Positions 12,801-23,560 of a DNA stretch of 64,000 nucleotides are shown here, piece by piece. The stretch's first letter is position 1; every line of letters starts with the position of its first letter. This DNA is from Ceratothoa steindachneri (lineage: Eukaryota; Arthropoda; Malacostraca; Isopoda; Cymothoidae): the NCBI GenBank assembly GCA_963969495.1, contig OZ018318.1, positions 177,996,246 through 178,060,245 on the forward strand. The letters run 5' to 3'. Under the pieces are notes generated by a model. The model made no database searches. It had not been told where the DNA came from and saw only the letters and a program-made list of their open reading frames with translations. The position numbers and the translations under genes were made by a program.

Positions 12801-15800
12801 TTGGCCCAAAGAATTAATGATTAGATGAGTTTCCTAAGACTTGGCCATTATTTAGGAAATTATTGCTACACATTTTCTGCTTTATCGGAATCACTTATGC
12901 TATGGTACTTACCTTTTGCTACCTAGTATTCTCTACTGTCTCGAGAATTTAGTAGCAGAATGCGTTTAATTGGTGGAGTGATCTTGTGTGATGATGAAAG
13001 AATTTAGCTCTGGCAAAACATAAAAATATTTATAGCTAGGAACTGGTGTAGTTGTTTAAGGCTTTCACTCTATAAATGATGAATGTTTTACACCACCCGC
13101 TGGAATCACTAACTGCAATAATAAACTTTCTTTATAACCCTGGATCTACAACAATGCTGAGTTCGAGGCTTTCGGAACCAGCCTTTCATCGATAATATCA
13201 AGTAAGATTTCTCGCTGATGAAATATAGATGAATCCCACCCAAACTCCCTAGCAATAGTATGATTTCCTTCTGCCCTATCGTTCACGAATAGGAAGGAGA
13301 TTCATTCAGAAGGCGCTTTGAATTTTCTCCTCTCCCATTCCTACATTCGAAATAGTGGTGCTTTTCCCTCTTCAATTTCCGAGTGGAGCGAATTGCGCCC
13401 TCTCCCATTGTGTTGGCGTTTGACGCTGATCGTTCTCGAACTATGATTTCCTTTTGAATTTCCTCATTCTACCCTTTTCATTAATGGTTATATCTAGAAT
13501 GTTTGTCTTATTATGTGCTAAATCAAAATGGGATGGTTACTTTGTTTTTAGCCATAAAAAACAAAAAGATATGTACAACGCAATTTTTATATTACATGGA
13601 AAATGAGATCACATGAACTTGCAATGCTGCCTCTGATAGACACAAACACTCAACCTGTAAAAGGGGCAAAGGGACAGGTAATCGTTCTCGAAAGATATAC
13701 GAGGGAAATATAAAGAGAATTACAATTGAATTTTATGAATGCACGGGTGAATTCAAAGTAAGAGAGTTTATATATGCCCTCAGGGAAGAATACTTAATTG
13801 CAGATGTCTCCCCATTTTTACAGCTACCTGTGCCTCTGTAAAAGTTCTTTAAGAGAGAAATATGAAATCACACTTTCAAAGGGACCTTGTTGCCAATTAA
13901 TTTTTAATACAGGTAATTAATTAAAATGGTGGTGGTAGATTGGGAGGACTCTAATGTAGTAAACTTGGATCATATGAAGAATTGACGCAAACCCCAAACT
14001 CAGCCCTTTACCCTGTGTTGCCAAGTAAAGAATCTTCCCTGCCAGAGTTTTTCATGTGAAGAATATATATTATGTATGTAGTTTATATAATTACATATAT
14101 TCCTACAGTTATAATTGGAAAACGTCTCGCCTGTAGCCTCACATCTAGTTTATGTGAATTTATGGGGGCTCAGGTTAGGTTAGTTAAACTAACTTAAGCA
14201 TCCTTAGTTGTGCTTTACCTCGTCCTGTTTATCTACTTAGCACATATCACAGACCTCTTTAGTCAAAAGATGAAGGGCAACAGAATTAAATGTATCACAG
14301 GTCATAGCATACTTTAGAGTGAATAGATGAACCCAACTTTACTGATCCTGGTCAAAATTATATGCGAATCACATAAAATGGTTCAGGTCTTCTAGGTACG
14401 AGTAAGTCATGGCCTGCCAGTGTGTGCCTGTGATCTTGTGAAGAATATCAATCCCAAACTCGTTCATCTGAAGGAATCCTCCCAGAAAATTCTAGGGAAT
14501 TATATTATTCATATAGGCTTTACACTCAATAAATTTCTTTCCAGGGACGATGGTGGGAGCTTATTATAGTCTTTTAAAATAATTGAAAAAGATTGAAAAA
14601 GAAGGGCCGAGTGTTTGTGGTCCATCGCACAATTCCATCAAGTGATTAATCAAGGATACAAAAGTTTTCATATTGGAATATTGAACTATTCGTCTTACAG
14701 CACTGATTTGGTTTCCTTTAGGTTTATTTTCGTGAACATAACTCAAAGTAAAACTTAAAAGTACATGATTCGGAAGTATGGGAACAAATATGAAGGATAT
14801 ATCAAAAATAACAGCTTGACAAAGGTTTAGAAGTATGACAGTTCTTTTGAAACGTCTAGTAAATTCTTTATTCTCACTTTTTGGAATAAATTGTTTCTCT
14901 TCAAGGTTACTTATAACAGAAAAATTCTTATATATTCTAGGAACGTATCTTTTCCATCTTCATTAACTCCTCCCAAAATTTCTAGCTCCTACTTTTGATT
15001 CCACCTTAACTCTTCTCTGCAATCTCATTCCTTGTACTCTGTTAATTTGGTTTCCTTTCCCTTTATTTTTTGTTATCTTCTTTCCGCTTACGCTTTGCTT
15101 TCTTTAAAGGCACGCTTTTGCCTTACACCTTAAAAGTCAGCCACTCCCAATCCCCTCATTCATTGCTGGGTATTCGAGGATTTTCTCAAGCTCTTAACAC
15201 TTTAATGCTCACTAACACGCCCGTGTCTCATCAATTTGACTCGCTGTTGTATAGAATATTAATTTCTATATTACTTTAATTACTACGATTTTAAATACAA
15301 TTTTAGGTTCGTATTATTCGTACTTAATGACTAAGTAGCAACTCAATTGTATGAGGGCCGTATTTGGAAGAACAATCAGCAGGGTGTCGAACCTAGTTGA
15401 AAGTGTGTGCTTTTATATACGTCTTAGTTGGCGCTAGGAAATTTTTTTTGGCTCACCTTTGATATAAATTAATATAACATTTATACTTTGATTAAAAATA
15501 AGTTACAAAGAAATAAAGTAAGTAGTAACACATACGTGCCAATGCCCCTTAGATGTAAATTTCTATAGCTAAATTTTAGTTCTTTAGATTATATTTGCTA
15601 TTGTCACTTTACACTTCTGCAACCTGACAGGATAATTACCTCCAGGCAGGAGCTATAATTAGGGGTGTATGACCGAATGGGAATGATTTATGAATTATAA
15701 TTCATCTCTTAGGGGCTTTGGGAAAATCTTTAAACTTTATGGTATGGATTGATTATGTCCTATAGAAAAAAGATACTTGGCAGAGAGAGCTACAAGGAAA

Positions 15801-15839
15801 AATGGTACTCGAGTAGACCCTACGGTCCATTCAAAGAGG
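9861..15839. other. Long AT-rich stretch without a recognised gene
   Basis: About 6 kb with no recognisable protein domain, tandem array or RNA gene. The only open frame worth naming is at 12202-12486 on - (separate entry). Around 13170-13460 the DNA is somewhat richer in C and T but gives no readable product. Confidence 0.4.
12202..12486 (-). CDS. Unrecognised 94-codon open frame, possible exon or relic
   Basis: The frame starts at ATG on the - strand and ends at a stop at 12202. The product has a Cys-containing N-terminal part (RPCGQSHCCAERP) and a Leu/Phe-rich C-terminal part that looks helical (FIQAALIYFRLYFNEAFPDF). The composition is more protein-like than neighbouring chance frames. 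I recognise no family. It could equally be a fragment of a decayed element or chance. Confidence 0.15.
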   Translation of the reverse strand: MIDSQTVMVRPCGQSHCCAERPASSLIEFSNPLPDKKAILLDFAITKFEALTHNKSLLLFIQAALIYFRLYFNEAFPDFVDDTTKALLDYLILV

Positions 15840-17960
15840 GTACTTTTGGGCTAACAGTTGAGCAGGCACAGCTCTGCACAATGACTTAAGTGCCCAAACG
15901 GCCACTTTTCAAGACTTCCTCCAGTCCTGACTTGAACTGATCAAATGAATTGCCGTTGACAACTTCCACTGGAAGTGCGTTTCAGCAACCACGATGCTGT
16001 ATATCAAAAGTTCCCACACAGATCGCGATGCCAACTCTTCGGCTTAAGTTTGTAGCCTTGATTTTTAGTTCTGCCCTCACTAAGTTGGAATACATCAGTG
16101 TAGTCTACATTTTCCTAGCTTCGAGTATTTTAAACACTCAGATAAGCTGATCACGCAGTCTCCGGGTCTCCAGCAAGAACAGATCTAGTTCCCTTTATCT
16201 ATCATCGTAACTTTTGTGACTCATGGAGGGAATCAGTTTGGTTGCCCTGGTTGCACACGTTCCAATCTCGCGATATTATTTTGAAATGAAGGACTACAAA
16301 ATTATGCGACATACTCCAGGTGCGTTCGGACAAGTGAATTGTACAAACAGAGTATTATTTCCTTGTTTCGATATCCAAAATGTCGCTTTATATATCCTAA
16401 CATCCTTTGGGCATTTTTCTCCGCCTCTATGCACTGTTTCAAGAACTTGAGGTCACTAGTGATTCTTACACCCAAGTCCTTGTCGGTATCAGTGCGTTCG
16501 AGATCAGTGCCCTTAGGAATATACCGTGATTGGGAGTTTCGGGGGACGATATGCATTATTTTGCATTTGTTCACGTTAAAAGACATTTGCTACATGTCCG
16601 ACCACTCCACAATCTTCCAGAGATCTTCTTTAGGTGGGCAGTGTTTCTTTTCTTTGTAACGTTCATACCATGCAAATTTAGAAATCTTCGCAACCATGTC
16701 ACCATCCAAGTCGTAAACATAGATGATGAAAAGTAGTTGTCCCAGGACATAACTTGAGGTACACCGCTGGTGACGGGCATCCACTTATAAGCCTGTCCAT
16801 TCATCACCATCCATTGCCGTATGACGCTTAACCAGTTTTCTATCCAACCTGCTACCTTTCCTTCTATTCCCAGTGCACGCACTTTCGAGAGGAAGCGGTA
16901 GTGTGGTAATTTATCCACCGCCTTATCACTATCATGCTCATTTAAAACGAAGTTGAAGAATTCCACAAGGATCATTAGGCATGACCGTTGCCTTCGGAAA
17001 CCGTGCTGGGAACTCTTCAGTAGCAGGTTCGACTCTAAATATGACGTCACTTTGTCTACAAAGATGTTTTTCATGAGTTTACCGACTATTGAGGTTAAGC
17101 TAATATGTCAGTAGCTTGATGGCTGGCTAAGGTCTCCTTACTTGAAGATAGGAGTCACCTCCGCTTTACGCCCATCTCTAGGAACGCATCCGGTCTGGAT
17201 TGACATGTTGAAGATTGTGATCAGATGTCGTGACACTTGATCGTGCACTTCTTTCAACACTTTAGGTAGAAACCTGTTCGGGCCAAGGAACTTATTCGTC
17301 TTTAGATCAGTGATCTTTTTTCTATTCCTCCTTGGGTGAAGTCCATTTTCTCCAGCTTTTTCCCCAAGTACGAATCCGTGCGATGGGGGGGTGGGACAAC
17401 ACTCTTCAATATAGAGTGAAGAGAAGTAGTCGTTGAGGAGATTAGCGTTTTCTGCATCTCAGTGCTTTAATGCCTCAAAGTGTCCATAAATCTTTAACTG
17501 CCGTTACACCATTATCTTCTCCCTCAGCAGTTGGCTGATTTTTCGATTAAACCACTTTGGTTGAACGGAAGACCGCCGAAGGTTTTTTAAAGGGATGAAT
17601 CGTGATTGAAGACTCATGAACGTAGTTTTGAATCTATTTCACGAATCTTTAACATCCTTGTACAATACTACCCTTGCATCAGTTAATTTTAACACGAAGA
17701 GCTGCAAAGTCTGCTCTTCTCAAATCAAGTTTTCTTGATTTACTAGCCGCAGACTCTATTTTGGGGACCTTGAATATAAATCTGACTAGTCGGTAATCAC
17801 TGCTACCGAGCTCTTCGCCTACAGAGAGATCTTCAACGATGTCATCCTCAGAGATTAAAACCAAGTCGAGGGTATTATTGCCTCTTGACTTTGACATAAG
17901 GACGCCACTTAGATTCCTACCCTCCCTTAGCTTAAGACCCGTTGGACACAAGGTTTATAA
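15840..17960 (-). pseudogene. CR1-like LINE, endonuclease C-terminus plus reverse transcriptase, decayed
   Basis: Reading from the right end leftward, 17951-17679 encodes the end of an exonuclease-endonuclease-phosphatase domain (NTLDLVLISEDD, then a SSDYRLV box where the family has SDH). Next come RT blocks with GPNRFLPKVLKE near 17270, VTPIFK and HISLTSIVGKLMKNIF (17160-17060), SQHGFRRQRSC near 17010, and SGVPQ then LLFIIYVYDLDGDMVAKISKFA (split over two frames, 16780-16671). NVNKCKIMHI, DKDLGVRITSDL and LYNSLVRTHLEY follow in 16586-16302. Relics of the C-terminal tail (LETRRLRDQLI, KIKATNLSR, TFDIQHR, NALPVEVVNGNSFDQFK) continue to about 15850. The order and motifs fit CR1/L2-type LINEs. 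The two catalytic Asp codons are replaced by Trp-Tyr at 16665-16670. Frameshifts separate blocks. Confidence 0.88.
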
Positions 17961-18672
17961 AGGTCTCTTATATTAAATGGCCATAAAGGCTATTCGTAAG
18001 CTCGTTAGTGTTCCATCCTGATAAAATTAGAAACAAGGGTGATTGTATTCCCTTTATAAATATTATATTGTTAAATAGGGATTAGGAATAGAACTCTGGG
18101 TTGTATTTGTGAGTATCAAGAGTGTTATAATTTTTATGTTGCTATATTAATTAATATTGTTCTTTTTGCCCAGTAATATTACTTGATGCAGTCATTGGTA
18201 TAAACTAATTAATTTCTGTGGAGTTTGTGAACTAGTTTGATTGCTCCTATTCCTTGTATTATTAATTTTTACTTGGCTGTTAATTAATTATATTTTTGCA
18301 ATGTCTTTCACTGATTACTTGGAGTTGAGTAATTGTGGTATTAGCGACAATACTGGTTCTAACAGGCCAATAAAGCAATTGATTGTAATTACAAAAGGAT
18401 TTCATGTCTCAATTTACTTTTGACAGTAATTAATATTCCAGAGGTTACTTTATAACCAAAGAGAATATTAAAAGAAGGTCAAAGTGCAGACAATATTACA
18501 ATATATATAACCTAAAAATGACATATTGAGTGAGGAGCATTATATTTGTTTGCCCCCTATTTACTACTACAATTCATACATCATTTACTATTAGCAAATA
18601 ATATAAAAGCTTTTATTTTTGAAATTTCCATTATTTAGGAAGCAATCATTATTATTGTCTTACATTTACAGG
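17961..18672. other. AT-rich spacer between LINE and piggyBac relics
   Basis: No readable coding relic. Short open frames such as 18241-18423 are AT-rich and unrecognised. The 3' end of this stretch (pyrimidine tract ending in ACAG just before 18673) resembles a splice acceptor but may be chance. Confidence 0.35.
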
Positions 18673-19750
18673 ATGTCAAAGCGCCGTAGACACTTTGTTC
18701 TTCGCCAAAATGAAGTCCAGCAATTATTCTCATATGATGACCGTCATAATGAGGATTTAGCCGTATTGGATGAAGAAGATCTAAATTTAGTGCAAAAAGA
18801 TTTAAAAGATACTTGAAATACAACCTGTGTGAAGGCATAAATATAATAACAGAGCTTATTAATCCCCTTATGATTTTAGATGGAAGAAAGTAGCAAATAA
18901 AGAAACAATAACATCTCTCAAGAACCCTGATAATTTGAGGCCTATGATTAATGAGAAGTGCTCATCAATCTGAGTGATGATAAAATCATTATGAAATATT
19001 TAGCAGCGTAGATATTTTTAACTTTTTTTAACTTAAATTATACTTCCTCAAACTATATTGTATAGTCCGAAAATATTTTGGGTTTATAAGTAACCTGTAA
19101 GAAATGAGAGCATTTTTAGGAATTAACATAATAATGGGATATCATGTTTTGCAATCAATGAGGGATAATTGGTCAAGAGAACAAGAGCTCGGTGTTCCAA
19201 TTATATTTAATCTGATGCCTTTCAAGAGTTTCCAACAAATTAGATCTTTATTACATTTTAACAACTTTGATCAAATTAAAGCACGCACTGATTCATAAGC
19301 AAGATTGAGCTTATAAAGTCAGAACTATGTATATTAGATCATTTCAATCAATTATTTTTATCCTTGATGAATTCCAGTCAATACTCATCAATTTACGAGT
19401 ACATGATCAAATTTAAGGGTCATAATATTCTAAGATAGTAAGTAAAAGGAAAACCAATCAAATGGAGGTTAAATATGTGATGCAGATGTGATTCTAAATA
19501 TACTGGTTTAAGAAATGATAAAATAGAATACAGATTGAGAGAGTTTTTATAAAACTTACAGAAAACAATCAAAATATTGGTTGTAAGATTTTGGTAGAAA
19601 ACTATTTCAATCTCCGTTGCTCCAATCTATGTTATCCAAATAAAACATAAATAAGGCCGGAACTATACGAGTGAACAGAAAAATATTCCAAGATCAAAGG
19701 TACATTCTGATAAAGACATGCGAAGAGGGATTTCCCATAACCATACTATT
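18673..19750 (+). pseudogene. piggyBac-family transposase relic (DDE_Tnp_1_7 type)
   Basis: The frame opens with MSKRRRHFVLR followed by an acidic N-terminal region, as in piggyBac-derived proteins. The conserved core follows at 19104-19298 (FLGINIIMGYHVLQSMRDNW, then NLMPFKSFQQIRSLLHFN), which is the family's signature block. Downstream, 19360-19500 reads MIKFKGHNIL, VKGKPIKW and CRCDS. In the family the first catalytic Asp sits in an IDEQ-like box just before the KFKG stretch; here that position reads IYEYMIKFKG, so the Asp has become Tyr. The Asp of CDS is kept. In-frame TAG, TAA and TGA lie at about 19435-19475. Weaker matches (VENYFNL, then NRK and a CEEGFP stretch in shifted frames) continue to about 19740. 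Terminal repeats and TTAA target duplications were not located. Confidence 0.85.
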
Positions 19751-19924
19751 AGTCACCTTTTATGAGGCTTACCCCACTCTATGAGGATTCTCTAAACCCA
19801 TACACTATTGCTTTAAGGGCATATAGAAGAAACTATATGTGCCATAAATAGAAAACAACATAATCATCTTATATACAATTGAACAAAATATTATTAAGAC
19901 CTCACCAATATATCTCAATGTTCA

Positions 19925-20865
19925 CGTGTAATTTAATTCCATCTTTTTAGCAATCTTTAAAAGAGATCTTTAATTAACATTCCTTTGTTTTCGAGCCATA
20001 ACTGTCTAACCGAGTAACGTCCATAGGTTTTTTATCGGGTTTATATCAGCACTCTGCGCAGGGCAGTCCATGATGCCGATAATTTCAGCATCCGAGAACC
20101 GCTTTGCCATCATTTTCGTGTGGCACGAAGCATTTTCCTGCCTAAAAACAGGCTCACACCTTGTGTGGCATAGTGCATTGTCTTGCCTGAAAAAGGTCTC
20201 ACATATTTCCGATGTTCGGAGAAAGTGGGTTCAAATATTCAGGAAAAAAAAACAGATTCTTGCCTACCTCAGCGTTTACTTTGCTACATAAACGCACAAA
20301 TTCTAGTACTTTAAACATGCCCCACATCATAATGATTTCTGCCTTTAAAATTTATCCTTTTTTCCATGCATTTAGAAATCAATTTTTACATGTACGACGC
20401 AATACATGTTGCTTCCCATCTGATCTGGACAAATTATATTTGTTTTCGTTTCCGAAAAACACTGACCTTTTAGAACACTTCAGGAAACGCTCTGAAACCG
20501 CTTTATTTTATTACTTAAGGTTTTTTCTATTAACTCGGCCTCCGCCAAGTGATACTTCAGACTGACGCGAAACAATCAGGTTTATCTTTTCTGCAACTGG
20601 ACGTTAAATACTGGTTGTTTTCTTAAATAGATTTTTCAGCGACATCCGTTATATTACGCGATTTTCCCCGGCAGTGAGTTCTCGAGGTCAACTCGTTTCT
20701 TTCGTCGATTCGCACGAGTTGGCATCCCCATGTAGCTTTACTATGCAAGAAATCACTGTTTGACCTCTTACAATAACTTGCTATATCATACTGTCGTCCC
20801 ATGACACTTCTTATGGACTACCTGTTTTCTCCAGGATTGGTAGACCTTAAATGGTCTCTCCGCCC
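19925..20865 (-). pseudogene. Tc1/mariner-type transposase relic, copy A
   Basis: On the - strand the DD34E catalytic domain can be followed with frameshifts: a KPVFNV stretch near 20605, NENKYNLSRSDGKQH near 20420 (family: FSDESKFNLFGSDGKQ), IIMMWGMF near 20330 (family: IMVWGCF), FFRQDNALCHT at about 20200-20165, a second VFRQENASCHT at 20155-20120, and MDCPAQSADINPIKNLW at 20070-20020. The repeated FRQDNALCH-type box is an in-frame 45-bp duplication (separate entry). The final catalytic acid in NPIENLW is Lys here, and the downstream copy of the middle Asp is Glu. The N-terminal DNA-binding part is only weakly readable up to about 20865. Terminal inverted repeats were not identified. Confidence 0.85.
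20118..20207 (-). repeat. 45-bp in-frame tandem duplication of the Tc1 catalytic FQQDNAPCH box
   Basis: Two adjacent 45-bp blocks, 20118-20162 and 20163-20207, both begin GTGTGGCA and match at 33 of 45 positions by direct comparison. Each encodes on the - strand the region around the second catalytic Asp (FRQDNALCHT in the upstream copy, FRQENASCHT in the downstream copy). The shift is exactly 15 codons, so the reading frame is preserved. Confidence 0.8.
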
Positions 20866-22128
20866 TTAAAAACAAGGAATTCCACAATTAAAGGGTATTA
20901 TAGGTGTAAGGCAATGTCACCATCTATACATAACGAAATATTATCTGTTTTAATTATTGTTCCTTAGTTTTGAACGCATTTCTCCTCTAAAAGTCGTTAC
21001 TTTCCTTATCACTTTTTTTAGACAAATTAAATGAGTGTTATCACGAATGAAAATTTGTTATTTTGTCCCTAGTGTTGGACAATATTGAATATATGTATTT
21101 AGATGAATTGCAACGATTGTCCTTATATTTATCTTTTGTTTCACAGACGCTGCTTCTTCTCAAAATAAACAACTGACACGCTCACACTTAATTTAATTCA
21201 ATACAAAACATCATTAATTATTCTAACTTTTCATGCGGAAAATACATCTTTAATTGACTCCTTTCCAGTAGAAAACATTTTGTACTTTTTTATCATTCCG
21301 GTGACTAAATTCCACTCCCGATAATAATTTTGTTTTCTGGACTAGTTTTACAATTCTCAACATATTTGAGCGGCAATGTTGTATTTATTGAGGGTTTGTG
21401 CTGTTAAACCCCTCTTTTTAACGGTTGCCCGCTAAAAATTGGTTATTTCCTGGAGCCAAAATACTTAAGAATGGTTAGTATTGGAAGGGTTAAATACATT
21501 TACAATTTTTAACAGAAGGAATATAAAATAATCGGTTTAACTTTTTCTGTCTCATGATATCTACAATTTTATAATTTGACCACGCGTGTTCTGGTCTGAT
21601 TAGCGTTAATCTACGTTGCTTTTGTATACGCTAATTTTTTCTAGCAAATGATAGGATCAGCATAACTTTCAGTTCCATATACTATCTTCAAAATTCTTTC
21701 CATTTTGTAGTTAATGCTTTTAGTTCTTTCAAAGTACATTAAATAGTAATCTTAGGGAACCCAACCTTTTTATCTGCTTTGTTTATAAAATATCAAATAT
21801 ATATTATATAAAGACTCCTCTTAAAATTCTTCTCTTCCATTTAACTTAATCCCTCGGTGGCTTCTTTCCCGTCGCCTTAAGAATGTTCGCTTTCTCCGGT
21901 CTTCTCGTAAGCGTCAGACGTTATGATAAAAAAGATGTAAGTGTTGTAGTTTTGAAATGGCACTCCGTCTTATCTGATACCATTTACTGAAATGACAGTC
22001 TCTCCAATTGTGATGGAAGTTAACATGAAGGTATATTTGTGGAAGGAGTGATTGCTGCTTATAAAACGCCTATTTAATTAACGAAACCTTCAGCGCTTCA
22101 GGCGTTTCCATTTTGAAAATTTACGAGT
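20866..22128. other. AT-rich spacer, nothing recognised
   Basis: No open frame with a recognisable product and no repeat array seen. It may include the unidentified 5' end of the Tc1-like element. Confidence 0.35.
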
Positions 22129-22608
22129 TTGAATCACTACTACTTGGAAGCATTCTATAAACTGTCTTTCGCAATCCAAAATAGTTTGATTAGCCGGATT
22201 ATACAGCCAAAGACACTTGCTGCTGCCATTACTTCCTTAAATAACAGGTTATTAACCGCTCTCTATCTACTTAAGTATATAGGTCTATTTAGAAAAGAGA
22301 GGCAACTCCCGCCCAATTTAGTGACATCGCTACTGAATGACACTGATCTAAAGACAATCGAATGGATTTTATTGGTCCTATCTAGTAATAATCAAAATCG
22401 CAATTTTTCTTTGGCTTCGGCAAATTACAATTATATCTCCCTCTACAAACTCTCGTCTCGTCCTTTTACAAAAGTTCAGCCTTTGTATGCGGTTGCATGG
22501 AATAACGACTATTCAATGGCTTATCATTGGCTCTCTATTGATCATCTACCACACGCTGCCACACCAAACTTCGCACAATATATCGTCGTCATAACCTGTC
22601 TGCTTTAA
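22129..22608 (+). CDS. Unexplained 159-codon open frame
   Basis: This is one of the longest stop-free stretches in the window. It does not begin with ATG: the first codon is TTG and the only Met lies near the C-terminus (SMAYHW). If coding, it would be an internal or terminal exon or an element fragment, not a complete gene. The product is rich in Leu, Asn, Ser and Tyr (LLTALYLLKYIGLF; SSNNQNRNFSLASANYNYISLY) with no domain, signal or catalytic motif I can name. In AT-rich DNA a run of this length is unlikely but not impossible by chance given the number of frames examined. Confidence 0.25.
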   Translation: MNHYYLEAFYKLSFAIQNSLISRIIQPKTLAAAITSLNNRLLTALYLLKYIGLFRKERQLPPNLVTSLLNDTDLKTIEWILLVLSSNNQNRNFSLASANYNYISLYKLSSRPFTKVQPLYAVAWNNDYSMAYHWLSIDHLPHAATPNFAQYIVVITCLL

Positions 22609-23464
22609 GGCTTACCGAAGGCAGCTGAAAATCGCAGTGGAGAAAGAAATCTCGACCTTATTAACATAATTGTCATTATTATAAGTCATAATTCCTTGCA
22701 TCCATGATGGAGTATATATGTATATCGAGTGTTCTGCTTTATTATTATTACTATTTTTATTATTTAAAAAAATAATAGCATATGTATGAATATAAGAGAG
22801 GAAGAAACACCGATGTCAAGGTGCGGCATAATATAGTCTTTTACTCGATATTCGAATCAGTGGGGAAGTGAAATGCCTCGAGGGTCATAGTGGTAATTTA
22901 AACGTCTCTCAAATAAATTGATCTCAGCATTTTGTGCAACACAGTTCATTCCAAGTAAAAATATGAGGTATGTACTGATTAATGGGAAAAACAATTGCAG
23001 TTAAATTAATGAGCGAAGGAATTATTTCTCGTCTAAACAAATTAGGTGAGGGTGTAAGGAAGGGAATATTATGACAAGGAAAGAAAAATGAAGGGATCAT
23101 TTACAAATAGTAAATGATCGATGAGAGAAATTAGCCACATCTATTGTTATTTGACGAGAGTGAGCAGTCCAGGTTGGGCTAGGCGTAACCATGGAAACCG
23201 TGCTTCCTATGACTCCTGGAAACCCACGTGCACTAAGTGCCACAACGGAGGTAAGGTAATCGCCTTAATTTTGAAGGTTGGAAGGTTCTAAAGATAGTGA
23301 GAAGATCAAAATCTCCAGATTATCCGAGAGAAGCTTATCTTTACTTGCTTGTTCATGGTCGCTTTCTTTCATCTGCTGAGACAAGAGCGTCTAATAGATT
23401 ACCTGGTCCTTTTAATGGGGAGAAGAACTTAATTATTTGATGTAGGCGAACTTACAGATTCCTA
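22609..23464. other. Noncoding stretch with a perfect inverted repeat
   Basis: No coding relic recognised. It contains a short A/T-rich simple region near 22740-22775 and the hairpin described separately at 23095-23119. Confidence 0.35.
23095..23119. repeat. Perfect 10-bp inverted repeat with 5-nt loop
   Basis: GATCATTTAC, loop AAATA, then GTAAATGATC. The stem is perfect. There is no T-tract or adjacent gene to suggest a function. Confidence 0.6.
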
Positions 23465-23560
23465 ATTAAAATACATTATAAATTAATAATTAAAATACAT
23501 TCTAAATTAATAAGTAAAATACATTCTAAATTACTAATTAAAATACATTCTAAATTAATA
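23465..23560. repeat. Tandem array of four 24-bp units
   Basis: Unit ATTAAAATACATTCTAAATT plus AATA is repeated exactly four times with a period of 24 bp and only one to three changes per copy, followed by a partial fifth unit (ATTAATT). The low divergence marks it as younger than the 1400-4700 satellite. Confidence 0.9.

Noticed and set aside
14171..14192. GGTTAGGTTAG, like the arthropod TTAGG telomere repeat
   Set aside because: Only two units followed by a short palindromic stretch; not an interstitial telomere array.
16223..16736. + strand open frames of 68-106 codons across the CR1-like element
   Set aside because: They are antisense shadows of the - strand reverse transcriptase, which shows clear motifs.
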